Positions 1 through 7,551 of a stretch of 14,907 nucleotides of DNA are shown one piece after another. Each line of letters starts with the position of its first letter. The stretch's first letter is position 1. The stretch comes from an uncultured Treponema sp. (GTDB taxonomy: Bacteria; Spirochaetota; Spirochaetia; Treponematales; Treponemataceae), in contig CALAEZ010000181.1 in the NCBI GenBank assembly GCA_937891125.1, forward strand, positions 1 through 14,907, read 5' to 3'. Under the pieces are notes generated by a model. That model was not told the origin of the DNA. It did no database searches and worked only from the letters and a program-made list of their open reading frames with translations. Both the position numbers and the translations under genes were made by a program.

Positions 1-47
1 TCATCGACCAATGATTTTGCAATATATTCAATCAGGTCTTTTTCCAT
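1..47 (-). CDS. khpA: KH-domain RNA-binding protein KhpA, N-terminal fragment
   Basis: Only the first 15 complete codons are visible, from an ATG at 47 reading leftwards to the edge; they encode MEKDLIEYIAKSLVD. This matches the conserved amino terminus of the small (about 75-80 aa) KH-domain protein KhpA (YlqC family), a single-stranded RNA-binding protein that partners KhpB in other bacteria and affects cell division and sRNA/mRNA handling. The gene begins 21 nt after the rpsP stop, the usual position for this family (rpsP-khpA-rimM-trmD-rplS). An AGGGAG at 58-63 lies 10 nt upstream of the ATG, with a further G-run closer in. The call rests on a short peptide plus synteny; the KH GxxG motif is outside the window. 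Confidence 0.8.
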   Translation of the reverse strand, partial: MEKDLIEYIAKSLVD

Positions 48-68
48 TCCCCGTTTACTCCCTGTAAA

Positions 69-314
69 TTATTTGGTAACGCCTTTCTTGCTAAAAAGCT
101 TCTTTACGGTATCTGTTGGCTGAGCTCCAACACCTAACCAATACTTTGCGCGCTCTTCGTTGAACGCAACCTGCTGCTCTTCAGCAGAAATGGGAGCATA
201 CGTTCCGATTTCTTCGATAGTTACACCATCGCGTGGCTTGCGAGCATCCTGAACTACGATACGATAGAAAGGACGTTTCTTTGTACCGAATTTCTTGAGT
301 CTAATTTTGACCAC
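69..314 (-). CDS. rpsP: 30S ribosomal protein S16
   Basis: An 81-residue basic protein with the S16 signatures: MVKIRLKKFGTKKRPFYRIV at the amino terminus, then DARKPRDG (about 23-30), EEIGTYAP (about 34-41) and the C-terminal GAQPTDTVKKL segment. S16 is a primary 16S rRNA-binding protein needed for assembly of the small subunit body. Length is normal for the family. Translation starts at a GTG (312-314), supported by GGAGG at 321-325 with 6 nt spacing; no better start lies upstream. It is followed after 21 nt by khpA, as in many bacterial rpsP operons. A sigma70-like promoter at 345-373 gives this operon its own start separate from the GGDEF genes. Confidence 0.98.
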   Translation of the reverse strand: MVKIRLKKFGTKKRPFYRIVVQDARKPRDGVTIEEIGTYAPISAEEQQVAFNEERAKYWLGVGAQPTDTVKKLFSKKGVTK

Positions 315-344
315 AGTATTCCTCCAGAATAGAATTGAAACACA

Positions 345-373
345 AGCATATAGATTTTAATGAGTTTGGTCAA
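345..373 (-). promoter_or_regulatory. Putative sigma70 promoter for rpsP-khpA
   Basis: On the minus strand TTGACC (368-373) and TATGCT (345-350) are separated by 17 nt. The -35 matches five of six consensus bases and the -10 four of six. The predicted start is near 338, giving a leader of about 24 nt that carries the GGAGG of rpsP. It lies in the 118-nt gap after the GGDEF gene. Assigned by motif only. Confidence 0.5.
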
Positions 374-432
374 TGAGCTGTATGGCAAACAAAAGGGGAA
401 AACGGTAGCAGATGTCAAAAAATGTAAGTGAT

Positions 433-2103
433 TTACTGCCGGCGGCGGTCGGCATGGGTGCTGTAGTAAGCCGCCTTGCAAGCATACATAGCTTCGTCTG
501 CACGGGCAAAAACGGCATTAAAATCCTTGTCACGCGTTTTATCAAAGGTTGCCGAGCCGTAGGAAACGGTAAGTGGCTCATCGTAGTGTGTTTTTTCAGT
601 ATTGAAAAGCTTGAGCTGCGTTTCAAACGTCTTTGAAAGCTCAGCGCGCTCTTCCTCTGATTTTGCTTCACAGAGCACTACAAATTCGTCGCCGCCGGTG
701 CGATAGATTGCATTTTCTGAAAAAACGCCACGTATGACGGTTGCTGCATCCTGAATGAGCATGTCGCCAAATTCGTGCCCGTGCGTATCGTTCATGTGTT
801 TTAAGCCGTTTACGTCAAACACAAACACCGTAAAATCTGCCATATTCTCAGAAATGCGCAAATCTAGCTCTTTTACGCGGTCGATATACGCGGATTTGTT
901 TTTGGTGCCTGTCATAGCATCGTTGTACGCCTGCTCATTGATGTAGGCAATGTATTCCTTAAGCTCGACAGCAATCTTTTCAATGCTTGTTGCTAATTCG
1001 CCGAGCTCGTTATCAGCGTGAACATGTATGGTAGTGCCAAACTCGCCGCGTGCAATGCGAGAAGCCGCGACAGAAATGACATGCATGGGGCGGACAATGC
1101 GTTGGGCAATGATGTTTAGGAGCGGAAGTGTTACTGCAAGCACAATAAAAAACAGTATGATAAGCTGAAAGAGCAGCTTTGACTGAAAAAAGTGCAATTC
1201 TGCATCAGAAACAGAGATTGCAATGAGCATACCGTTTTTTAAGCGGTTTATGACTAAATCTTGTGTTTCGCCACGCCAGCTGTAGCGGTATTTTTTCCCC
1301 GTGCCAACATATTCAGAGGCAAAATAAGTCTGCAGCGCAAGCAAATCGGGATCCTGAGCAAAATCTAAGGCATGGATACCGCCAGGAAAATCCTTATGAT
1401 AGAGAAGCTCGCCTTTTGTGCTGACCAAAAAGCCGAATGCCGTTTCGTAGCTTATGTTGTCAATAATACTTCTCAAGAGCTGTACCGACATGTCCATGCC
1501 AAGAACCGCAAAAAATGTGTTGTTAACGTACATAGGAACAGCGTAAGAAACGGTGTCTGCATCAAACTCGGTGTTGCGGTTGGGAAACGGACCGAACCAC
1601 GAGGCTTTTTTTGTTTCTTGCGGAATATAGTACCAGCCAAAGTGCGTAATATCTGCTTTATCATACTGTGCGGCGTCAAAGGAAAGCTTTGTCGTAAAAA
1701 TATCAGCAGGATTAACCAGATAGAGCGTTTTATCGGCTCCGTACACGGAAACATCTGGTCCAAAATAAATTGTTTTTGCCGTTTCGTTGAATTTTGCGAT
1801 ACGGTGGGCGTTTTCTTCGAGCGTTTTTAGAAAATCCGCTGCATACACAGCGTCAGTGCGAAAGCGCTCGGTGTCAATCGAATAAAGAATGTACGATTCA
1901 AGCGTATTAACAGAATGTTCTATGCTGTCGAAAGAATTGTTTAGGTCGGCTGTTTTTTGGTCAATAATCGTTTTTAGTGAGCGAGAAATCTGGTCTTCTG
2001 TTGCTTTATGTACGTAGTAAACGGCTGCTGCCGAAATGAGCAGAAACAAAACGAGTACTACGGCAGATGAGCTTATGATAAAATGCACGCGTATTGATTT
2101 CAC
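433..2103 (-). CDS. Membrane-bound dCache-HAMP-GGDEF diguanylate cyclase
   Basis: A 556-aa predicted diguanylate cyclase, which would make c-di-GMP from two GTP. Layout: TM helix about 8-30; extracytoplasmic dCache-like sensor about 35-305; second TM about 308-332; HAMP linker about 333-385 (RIVRPM entry, DNELGEL exit); GGDEF domain about 395-550. The catalytic loop is TGGDEFVV (G470-F474). The nucleotide and metal motif is complete: FDVNGLKHMNDTHGHEFGD (429-447). Four residues FSEN occupy the place of the RxxD inhibitory I-site, so product feedback at that site is unlikely. The start is GTG (2101-2103) with AGGGAT about 8 nt upstream. It lies 10 nt after the stop of a second GGDEF gene and is probably translated from the same mRNA. 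The sensor ligand cannot be read from sequence. Confidence 0.9.
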   Translation of the reverse strand: MKSIRVHFIISSSAVVLVLFLLISAAAVYYVHKATEDQISRSLKTIIDQKTADLNNSFDSIEHSVNTLESYILYSIDTERFRTDAVYAADFLKTLEENAHRIAKFNETAKTIYFGPDVSVYGADKTLYLVNPADIFTTKLSFDAAQYDKADITHFGWYYIPQETKKASWFGPFPNRNTEFDADTVSYAVPMYVNNTFFAVLGMDMSVQLLRSIIDNISYETAFGFLVSTKGELLYHKDFPGGIHALDFAQDPDLLALQTYFASEYVGTGKKYRYSWRGETQDLVINRLKNGMLIAISVSDAELHFFQSKLLFQLIILFFIVLAVTLPLLNIIAQRIVRPMHVISVAASRIARGEFGTTIHVHADNELGELATSIEKIAVELKEYIAYINEQAYNDAMTGTKNKSAYIDRVKELDLRISENMADFTVFVFDVNGLKHMNDTHGHEFGDMLIQDAATVIRGVFSENAIYRTGGDEFVVLCEAKSEEERAELSKTFETQLKLFNTEKTHYDEPLTVSYGSATFDKTRDKDFNAVFARADEAMYACKAAYYSTHADRRRQ

Positions 2104-2113
2104 ACCTGTATCC

Positions 2114-3490
2114 CTATCCCTTTATAACACCGTTTCCGCCTACTTCCTTTACCTGGTAGCAAAGCTGAGCTGCGCGGTAGTAATTCTTTTTGATTGTGTC
2201 GGCAAGGCGAATAGTGGTAAGTCCCACTGATACGGTTACCAAAGCATCTTGCGCTACATCCTTGCAGAATTGTCGGCAGAGTTTGTAGGCGTTATCAATG
2301 GGGAGCTCAAAGAGCACCAAAAATTCGTCTCCACCCCAGCGCAAGACTAGCCCATTGTCTTTGAGGAGTGCAAGCATGTGTTTAACGACAGAAACAAGCA
2401 CGTCATCGCCGTTCATGTTGTCGTTTGCTTCTTTAAAGAAATCAATGTCAAATACCGCAAGGCTTACGTACCGTGTTGTGTTAAAAACGCCACGCTCGCC
2501 ATACATGTCCTTGAAAAAATTGCGGTTGGGAAGACCGGTAAGTACGTCAACGTGTTTTTTCTGCCCTGGAAACACAGCGCGCGGTGCATGAAAGTATTTT
2601 CGCAGGGTAAACAGCAGACAAACCGCGATAATAAAAAGTACAATGGAGAGCAGGTAGAACCAGTTCATGTATATGAATGAAACGGTTTTATGTGTGTTGC
2701 GTACAACAAAATACCAGGAAAGCTCTGGAATCCACTTTACTGCGGCAAAGCCACTTGCACCTAATTTCTTGAAGGTGGTTTCAGTTTCGCTGTTTTGCGA
2801 TAGCACTAAATGGGCAAGCGAGGCTGTTCCAATGTCACGGTAGTTTCTGTCAATTTGAACAAGCCCCGTTGCATCGGTGAAATTAACACGAATGTTGTAC
2901 AATTTTTCATATTCAGCAATTTTGGCAAGAATATCGCGAATGTAGAGACTTGCGCTTACAACGCCGAGTATGTGGTCATGGTCTTGTATTGCATAATTTA
3001 TGAAGAGCAGCGAATCTTCTTCATTGTCTGGGTTGCGCCAAACGGTTGCAGTGTATCTTCTGTCGCCAGCAAGAAAATGCGGATACCAGGCATCGCTTGC
3101 ATCTGTTTCGGGCGAAACGATTTTTAATAAGCCGTCATTGCGGTAGTAACGGCGAGATTGGTCGGAAATGATGCATGCAAATGCGTAAGAAAATGGTTCT
3201 TTTACGTGTTCTAAATACTGTGAGAAAAGCGCAATATTTTCTTCTTCGGTGTGGAATGATTCTTTTTTCAGATTTTCGATGAGGTAATAATCGTTTGCCA
3301 TTGATTTAGCAATGATAACGGCGTCAGTAATATAAGCTGCAAGCGAATTGTAGATTTCTGAGGTAAGAATTTTGTTATCTTCCCTTATTCTGTTGATAAG
3401 CGATCTTGTTGTAATAAAATGTGCAATGGAAAGAAAAAAAACAATGAAAAAGCTTATGAAAGCAGCCGAATACGTGATGGATTTTTTCAT
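2114..3490 (-). CDS. Membrane-bound Cache-type GGDEF protein with shortened nucleotide loop
   Basis: A 458-aa protein: TM helix about 7-27, extracytoplasmic Cache-like sensor about 30-270, TM about 274-296, then a GGDEF domain about 310-455 with no HAMP linker between. The signature loop is intact (RWGGDEFLVLFE, G386-F390) and DVLTGLPNRN (315-324) is standard. The substrate motif is unusual: it reads DIDFFKEANDNMNGD (348-362), whereas the family has six residues between ND and GD; only three are present, removing the usual GH. The guanine-contacting Asp of the GD pair is therefore displaced. No RxxD I-site is present (KDNG at that place). It may be a weak or inactive cyclase, or act as a GTP- or signal-binding partner of the downstream GGDEF protein. 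The ATG at 3490 has AAAAGGAG upstream at a long 12-nt spacing. It is the first gene behind a strong promoter. Confidence 0.85.
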   Translation of the reverse strand: MKKSITYSAAFISFFIVFFLSIAHFITTRSLINRIREDNKILTSEIYNSLAAYITDAVIIAKSMANDYYLIENLKKESFHTEEENIALFSQYLEHVKEPFSYAFACIISDQSRRYYRNDGLLKIVSPETDASDAWYPHFLAGDRRYTATVWRNPDNEEDSLLFINYAIQDHDHILGVVSASLYIRDILAKIAEYEKLYNIRVNFTDATGLVQIDRNYRDIGTASLAHLVLSQNSETETTFKKLGASGFAAVKWIPELSWYFVVRNTHKTVSFIYMNWFYLLSIVLFIIAVCLLFTLRKYFHAPRAVFPGQKKHVDVLTGLPNRNFFKDMYGERGVFNTTRYVSLAVFDIDFFKEANDNMNGDDVLVSVVKHMLALLKDNGLVLRWGGDEFLVLFELPIDNAYKLCRQFCKDVAQDALVTVSVGLTTIRLADTIKKNYYRAAQLCYQVKEVGGNGVIKG

Positions 3491-3526
3491 AGCGTTCTTT
3501 TTCTCCTTTTTGAAAGCAGTTTCATA

Positions 3527-3555
3527 ATTATAGCAGAATTTTCAGCGATTTTCAA
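3527..3555 (-). promoter_or_regulatory. Near-consensus sigma70 promoter for the GGDEF operon
   Basis: On the minus strand TTGAAA (3550-3555), 17 nt, then a perfect TATAAT (3527-3532) preceded by TG one base upstream (extended -10). The predicted start is near 3520, leaving a leader of about 30 nt that contains the AAAAGGAG of the first GGDEF gene. It sits in the 148-nt gap between the pseudouridine synthase stop and the GGDEF start. This is the clearest promoter in the window; I see no operator-like inverted repeat beside it. Confidence 0.75.
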
Positions 3556-3638
3556 TAGTCGCATAGGACGAGTGTTGTGTCGAGCGGGGACAGAGCCAGA
3601 CGGAGAGGGAAAAGGCGAACAGTTGCAGTCTTAGTCAG

Positions 3639-4685
3639 CTAGGGGGTGGGGAGCGCAGGAGCCCAAGAAAGCGGCGCGGTAACTGTCATTTCGACTCCGG
3701 TAAGCGGGTGCGGAAAGGTGAGTGAATGGGCATGCAAATGTATGCGCGCCGCCGTTTTTCCCCCATATAAGCGGTCGCCGAGGATGGGGAGCGCGACTGA
3801 CGACAGGTGTACGCGAATCTGGTGGGTGCGTCCCGTGGTGGGGCGCGCTTCAATAAGGGCGTAGCGCGCGCCATTTTTTCCTTGCGCGACAGAAAGCACC
3901 GTAAAATCGGTGTGGGAAGCAAGCGCGCCTTGAGAAAGTGGTGCGCGTCCCCATTTTGCTGCCTGGCTTTTTCCGCTGATGCGCGCCATAGGCATGTCTA
4001 CGCTAAAGTGTGCGCCAGCGACAAGGCTTGGGCGGGTGGTAGCGTCTGCAGCGCCTGTGCGAGCTGCTGCGGTGGCGCGCGCGGTGCTTTGCACGCAACA
4101 GACGGCGTAATAGATCTTTTGTGCGGTGTGAGATTCAAACATGGTGTGGCAGGCGGCATTAGCGGCGCGCTGTTTGGTAAATAAAATAACGCCGCTTGTC
4201 TCGCGGTCAAGGCGGTGCATAATGCCTGCATACGGCGGATGCGGCGCCTGCGGCACGGCGCGCCAGAGATAGCGCACGACAGCCGCATGCAGGTTGTCGC
4301 GGCTTTCGACCATGCCCGCTTCTGTTGGAAACAGCGCGGGCTTATTTACCACGATGATAGCATCGTCCTCGTAGAGCACATCGCGCGCGGTAAGCTCGTA
4401 GGAAATGTCGCCCGCGTCCTTTTCATAAAAAAGCTTTGCTTCGTCAATGACAACGCTGATGCGTGAGCCTTTGTGCACGTTGAATGCAGGAATGCGCCGC
4501 GGGCTTCCTGAAACGCTGACCGCGCCTGCCATGATAAGCCGGCGAATCTTGCTGTTAGAAATGTCACGTCCTACAAGGGAAGCGAGCGTGCTTTGAAGCA
4601 GCGTATCGAGGCGTGTGGTAGCGTCTGCCTGCAGGGTAATTGTCCTGGTGTTCATCGTTTTTCTGTCACTCTCGCTTGGTGTCAT
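3639..4685 (-). CDS. RluA-family pseudouridine synthase with S4 domain
   Basis: A 348-aa enzyme predicted to isomerise uridine to pseudouridine in rRNA. An S4-like RNA-binding domain lies at about 25-80 (TRLDTLL, SKIRRLIMAGAVSVSG). The catalytic domain begins near 102 with LYEDDAIIVVNKP. The family motif GIMHRLDRETSG (154-165) carries the catalytic Asp160, and RTHQIRVH (286-293) and ILGDRLYGG (301-309) follow. The S4 domain points to the RluC/RluD-like branch, but the target uridines cannot be deduced. An Ala/Thr-rich stretch at about 199-225 looks like a lineage insertion. Start choice is uncertain: the ATG at 4685 lies 6 nt after the upstream stop with AAAGGA very close, while Met11 (ATG at 4655) starts nearer the S4 domain but has only a weak GAGAG. 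It is the last gene of the apparent earP-to-rluA transcript. Confidence 0.92.
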   Translation of the reverse strand: MTPSESDRKTMNTRTITLQADATTRLDTLLQSTLASLVGRDISNSKIRRLIMAGAVSVSGSPRRIPAFNVHKGSRISVVIDEAKLFYEKDAGDISYELTARDVLYEDDAIIVVNKPALFPTEAGMVESRDNLHAAVVRYLWRAVPQAPHPPYAGIMHRLDRETSGVILFTKQRAANAACHTMFESHTAQKIYYAVCCVQSTARATAAARTGAADATTRPSLVAGAHFSVDMPMARISGKSQAAKWGRAPLSQGALASHTDFTVLSVAQGKNGARYALIEARPTTGRTHQIRVHLSSVALPILGDRLYGGKTAARIHLHAHSLTFPHPLTGVEMTVTAPLSWAPALPTP

Positions 4686-4691
4686 CGTCCT

Positions 4692-5285
4692 TTAGCAACA
4701 GACAACGCCAAAAACGCCCCCTGCAAGCACGACAAAAATCGGGTGAATCTTCGTCTTAAAAAGAATCAAACAGGCGACGAGGTAGAATGCGACATTGGGA
4801 AGCACAAACAGATGGAGCCAGGTGTCGGCGTGGGCAAACACTGCAATACCGCCTGCAGGAACCGAAAGCAGCGCCAGAATAAAAATCTTAGCGGCGGCAA
4901 CCGCAATAATGCCCGTTACGGCAGGGTGGAGCGTAGAAAATGCTGCTTTGACGCCAATCTTGTTCTGGAACTTACCGAAAAAGCGGGCAATAATCAGAAT
5001 GCAGATAATTGACGGCAGAATCTCGCCGAACGTGGTGATAATGCCGCCGCCAATGCCGTACAGCTCAGTGCCGACATAGGTTGCCATATTTACGCCCATC
5101 GGGCCGGGGGTTGATTCAGAAACCGCAACCATATTGTAGAAAAGCTCGTTTGTCACGAGGTGAAAATGCTCCACCAGCACTTCCTGCATAATGGTGATGG
5201 CAACAAGCCCGCCGCCAATGGTGATAAGTCCAACATAAAAGAAAATGCAAAACAAAAACGGTAAGGAAATGCTGGTGTTAGTCAT
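4692..5285 (-). CDS. chrA: CHR-domain transporter, second half of pair
   Basis: A 197-aa membrane protein of the chromate transporter (CHR) family, single-domain short-chain type. Visible signatures are TIGGGLVAITIMQE near the amino terminus and SESTPGPMGVNMATYVG at about 55-71, followed by alternating hydrophobic helices to a very hydrophobic C-terminus. Short-chain CHR proteins typically occur as adjacent pairs that are thought to form one transporter for chromate or another oxyanion; the natural substrate in an anaerobe is unknown. I start it at the ATG at 5285, not at an upstream in-frame codon at 5339, because AGGAG (5293-5297) lies 7 nt before it and the first 18 residues of the longer form are hydrophilic and atypical. 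The start overlaps the stop of the preceding CHR gene by 8 nt, implying coupled translation. Confidence 0.9.
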   Translation of the reverse strand: MTNTSISLPFLFCIFFYVGLITIGGGLVAITIMQEVLVEHFHLVTNELFYNMVAVSESTPGPMGVNMATYVGTELYGIGGGIITTFGEILPSIICILIIARFFGKFQNKIGVKAAFSTLHPAVTGIIAVAAAKIFILALLSVPAGGIAVFAHADTWLHLFVLPNVAFYLVACLILFKTKIHPIFVVLAGGVFGVVCC

Positions 5286-5922
5286 GGCGCATCTCCTTTG
5301 GAGCCTTGTCGCGTCGAAAATCGCCGCAAAGCGCTGCAAGCAGAACGCCGAACAAGCAGCTTCCGATGATGATAAAAATCGTGTTTACCTTGAACACAAA
5401 GATGAGCAGAAACGACACGAGAAAGAGCACAACGGCAAGTAGCGTTTTTATGGATTTGCGTGCAAAATTGTATACTGCGTAGGTTAGCAGGGCGGCAACA
5501 GACACGTTTATACCGGTCAGTGCCTTCTGTACCCAGACGATTTCGGAAAAATTGCTGATAAAGCTTGCAATAATCGTGATGATGATGATTGACGGCGTAA
5601 CGATACCGAGCGTGCCGACAATGCCACCAACAGCGCCTGCGCGCTTGTAGCCGACAAAGGTTGCCACGTTCACTGCGATAATGCCGGGTGTTGACTGCCC
5701 GATTGCAAAATAGTCTAAGAGCTCATCGCTTGTCACCCATGCGCGTTTTTGCGAAAGCTCGCGGTCAAGAATGGGGAGCATTGCAATGCCGCCGCCAAAG
5801 GTGCAGGCGCCAATCTTAAAGAAGGTGCTGAAAAGCTCCCAGAGGCGGCGCAAAAGCGACTGCTTTTGGCTGCTGGCGGCGCTTTTTTTGCGCATTTCCT
5901 GCGCCGGGTTGACGTCCTGCAT
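5278..5922 (-). CDS. chrA: CHR-domain transporter, first half of pair
   Basis: A 214-aa single-CHR-domain membrane protein, partner of the overlapping gene downstream. After a basic cytoplasmic amino terminus of about 26 residues it shows TFGGGIAMLPILDRE (41-55) and GQSTPGIIAVNVATFVGY (75-92), then GIVTPS (106-111) and several hydrophobic helices, ending in a charged tail (DFRRDKAPKEMRHD). The family is known for chromate efflux driven by the membrane potential, though many members have never been tested and chromate resistance is only a family-level guess. The ATG at 5922 lies 2 nt after the malQ stop, with GGGAGGG (5933-5939) 10 nt upstream inside malQ. Met10 is an alternative start with less ribosome-binding support. 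Confidence 0.9.
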   Translation of the reverse strand: MQDVNPAQEMRKKSAASSQKQSLLRRLWELFSTFFKIGACTFGGGIAMLPILDRELSQKRAWVTSDELLDYFAIGQSTPGIIAVNVATFVGYKRAGAVGGIVGTLGIVTPSIIIITIIASFISNFSEIVWVQKALTGINVSVAALLTYAVYNFARKSIKTLLAVVLFLVSFLLIFVFKVNTIFIIIGSCLFGVLLAALCGDFRRDKAPKEMRHD

Positions 5923-5924
5923 GG

Positions 5925-7547
5925 CTATTTTGCCCTCCCGTACAGCACGGAAAGCTCAGAAAGCGCTTTTGCGGCTTTTTCTGCACGGTCGCCAGAGAGC
6001 ATATCGCTTTCCATGCGCCAGCTCCAGTTTGCGCCGCTTGTTGACGGCGTATTCATGCGTGCGCTGGAATCAAGTGCGTACACATCCTGGAGCGGTACAA
6101 TAGCAAGGCGGGCAACGGAGGCAAATGCCAGACGGACAAGCGCTTTACATAAGCTGCCGTCAGCAAGCAGCGCGCGGGCTTCTTCTTCGCTAAGCAGGCG
6201 TCCTTGTGTATACGAGGCAACGAGTGACAGCTGCTCTGCTTTGAGTGATGACAGCCAGCCCTGCGTTGTGTCGTTGTCATGCGTGCCCGTGTAGACGACG
6301 CAGTTTGCGCCGGTACCGCTCGTGCTGTAGGTGTGCGGCAGGAATGCGTTTATCAGATTGCCTGCTTGCAGCTCTTTTGGCTCAAAAGCAAACTGCAGGA
6401 TTTTCATGCCGGGAAGCTTACAGCTGTCGCGAAGCGCGCGCACGCCGTCGGTAATCACGCCTAAGTCTTCGGCAATGAGCGGCAGGTCGCCTAGCGTGCG
6501 GCGAATTTCGGTAAAGAGTGAGCGGCGCGGGCCTTTTTGCCATTCGCCGTAGACGGCCGTTTTTTTGCCGTAGGGAACTGCCCAGTACGATTCAAAGCCG
6601 CGGAAGTGGTCGATTCGTACGTAGTCGGTCAGCGTAAGCATTTGTTTAATGCGGCTAATCCACCAACTGTAGCCGTCTTTTCTCATGCGGTTCCAATCAT
6701 ACAGGGGATTTCCCCACAGCTGGCCGGTGGCGCTAAAGTAGTCCGGGGGAACGCCAGCAACTGCTTTTGGCAGCAGATTCTTATCAAGCTGGAATAGGTG
6801 CTGGTTTGCCCAAACATCGGCGCTGTCGCTTGCAACAAAAATCGGAATGTCGCCAATAATCGAAATGCCGTTTTCGTTTGCGTATTTTTTGAGCGAAAGC
6901 CACTGACTGTAGGCAAAAAATTGTATGACCTTGTATGCTTCAACATCGTGCTGGTGGTCACGCTCCCAGGCGGCAAGCGCCTCTTTTTCGTGGTGGGCAA
7001 GCGATTTTTCCCAGTACACGTTCCAGGTGCCAGCGACCGCTTTGCCAAGCGTCTTTGCCTCTTCCTGCGCCTGTGCATCGTAGTGCGTTTTTATGCTCAT
7101 AAAAAGCGCATAGTCGGAAAGCCAGTATTTGTTTTTTTCGCAGAAAGCTGCGTACGAGGCGCGGTCGGCTTCGGGTACGGCGGTCAGAAAATGGCGTGCA
7201 AGCGTCATAAGAAGCGGCAGCTTCCAGTACACAACGGCGCCGTAATCGACAGGGCCTGCGGCTTTTATGTAGTCTGGCGGCTGGATTTCAGCGTCTGACG
7301 CCCAGCCTTTTTCTGCAAGCTGTGGCAAATCGATTAACAGTGGATTAAGTGCGAAGGTCGAAAATGACTGATACGGGCTGTCGCCGTAGCCGGTTGGTCC
7401 CAAGGGAAGCACCTGCCAGATTGAAAGGCGACTTTTTTTTAGAAAATCAACAAAAGCATAGGCAGAAGCGCCTAGCGTGCCGATACCCGCAGAATTCGGC
7501 AGTGAAGTCGGATGCAGTAAAATGCCTGCAGATCGAGTTGTATTCAT
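5925..7547 (-). CDS. malQ: 4-alpha-glucanotransferase (amylomaltase), GH77
   Basis: A 540-aa GH77 enzyme that transfers alpha-1,4-glucan segments between maltodextrins and releases glucose, in the cytoplasm. The amino terminus RSAGILLHPTSLPN is typical. Catalytic residues are visible: nucleophile Asp313 in YVRIDHFRGFE, acid/base Glu360 in LPLIAEDLGV, and stabiliser Asp424 in TGTHDNDTTQGW. The spacing of Asp313 and Glu360 (47 residues) equals that in the Thermus aquaticus enzyme. LQDVYALDSSARMNTPS (486-502) completes the fold. Length fits short bacterial MalQ. I start at the ATG at 7547, 4 nt after the earP stop; the frame stays open to a TTG at 7610, but the extra 21 residues are outside the family and overlap earP. 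No clear Shine-Dalgarno is present, so translation is probably coupled to earP. No glycogen genes lie in the window. Confidence 0.96.
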   Translation of the reverse strand: MNTTRSAGILLHPTSLPNSAGIGTLGASAYAFVDFLKKSRLSIWQVLPLGPTGYGDSPYQSFSTFALNPLLIDLPQLAEKGWASDAEIQPPDYIKAAGPVDYGAVVYWKLPLLMTLARHFLTAVPEADRASYAAFCEKNKYWLSDYALFMSIKTHYDAQAQEEAKTLGKAVAGTWNVYWEKSLAHHEKEALAAWERDHQHDVEAYKVIQFFAYSQWLSLKKYANENGISIIGDIPIFVASDSADVWANQHLFQLDKNLLPKAVAGVPPDYFSATGQLWGNPLYDWNRMRKDGYSWWISRIKQMLTLTDYVRIDHFRGFESYWAVPYGKKTAVYGEWQKGPRRSLFTEIRRTLGDLPLIAEDLGVITDGVRALRDSCKLPGMKILQFAFEPKELQAGNLINAFLPHTYSTSGTGANCVVYTGTHDNDTTQGWLSSLKAEQLSLVASYTQGRLLSEEEARALLADGSLCKALVRLAFASVARLAIVPLQDVYALDSSARMNTPSTSGANWSWRMESDMLSGDRAEKAAKALSELSVLYGRAK

Positions 7548-7551
7548 GCGG

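Noticed and set aside
413..418. Perfect TTGACA on the minus strand upstream of rpsP
   Set aside because: No acceptable -10 lies 16-18 nt downstream (CTTTTG at 17 nt); the TTGACC/TATGCT pair nearer to rpsP is better.
1372..1830. 152-codon open frame on the plus strand inside the first GGDEF gene
   Set aside because: It lies wholly antisense to the dCache sensor region, with no ribosome-binding site or recognisable domain.
3807..4184. 125-codon plus-strand frame opposite the pseudouridine synthase
   Set aside because: It is Cys/Gly/Ala-rich with no domain, and the minus strand carries intact catalytic motifs over the same bases.
5286..5339. 18-residue amino-terminal extension of the second CHR gene
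   Set aside because: The ATG at 5285 has AGGAG at 7 nt and overlaps the preceding stop by 8 nt, the usual coupled arrangement.
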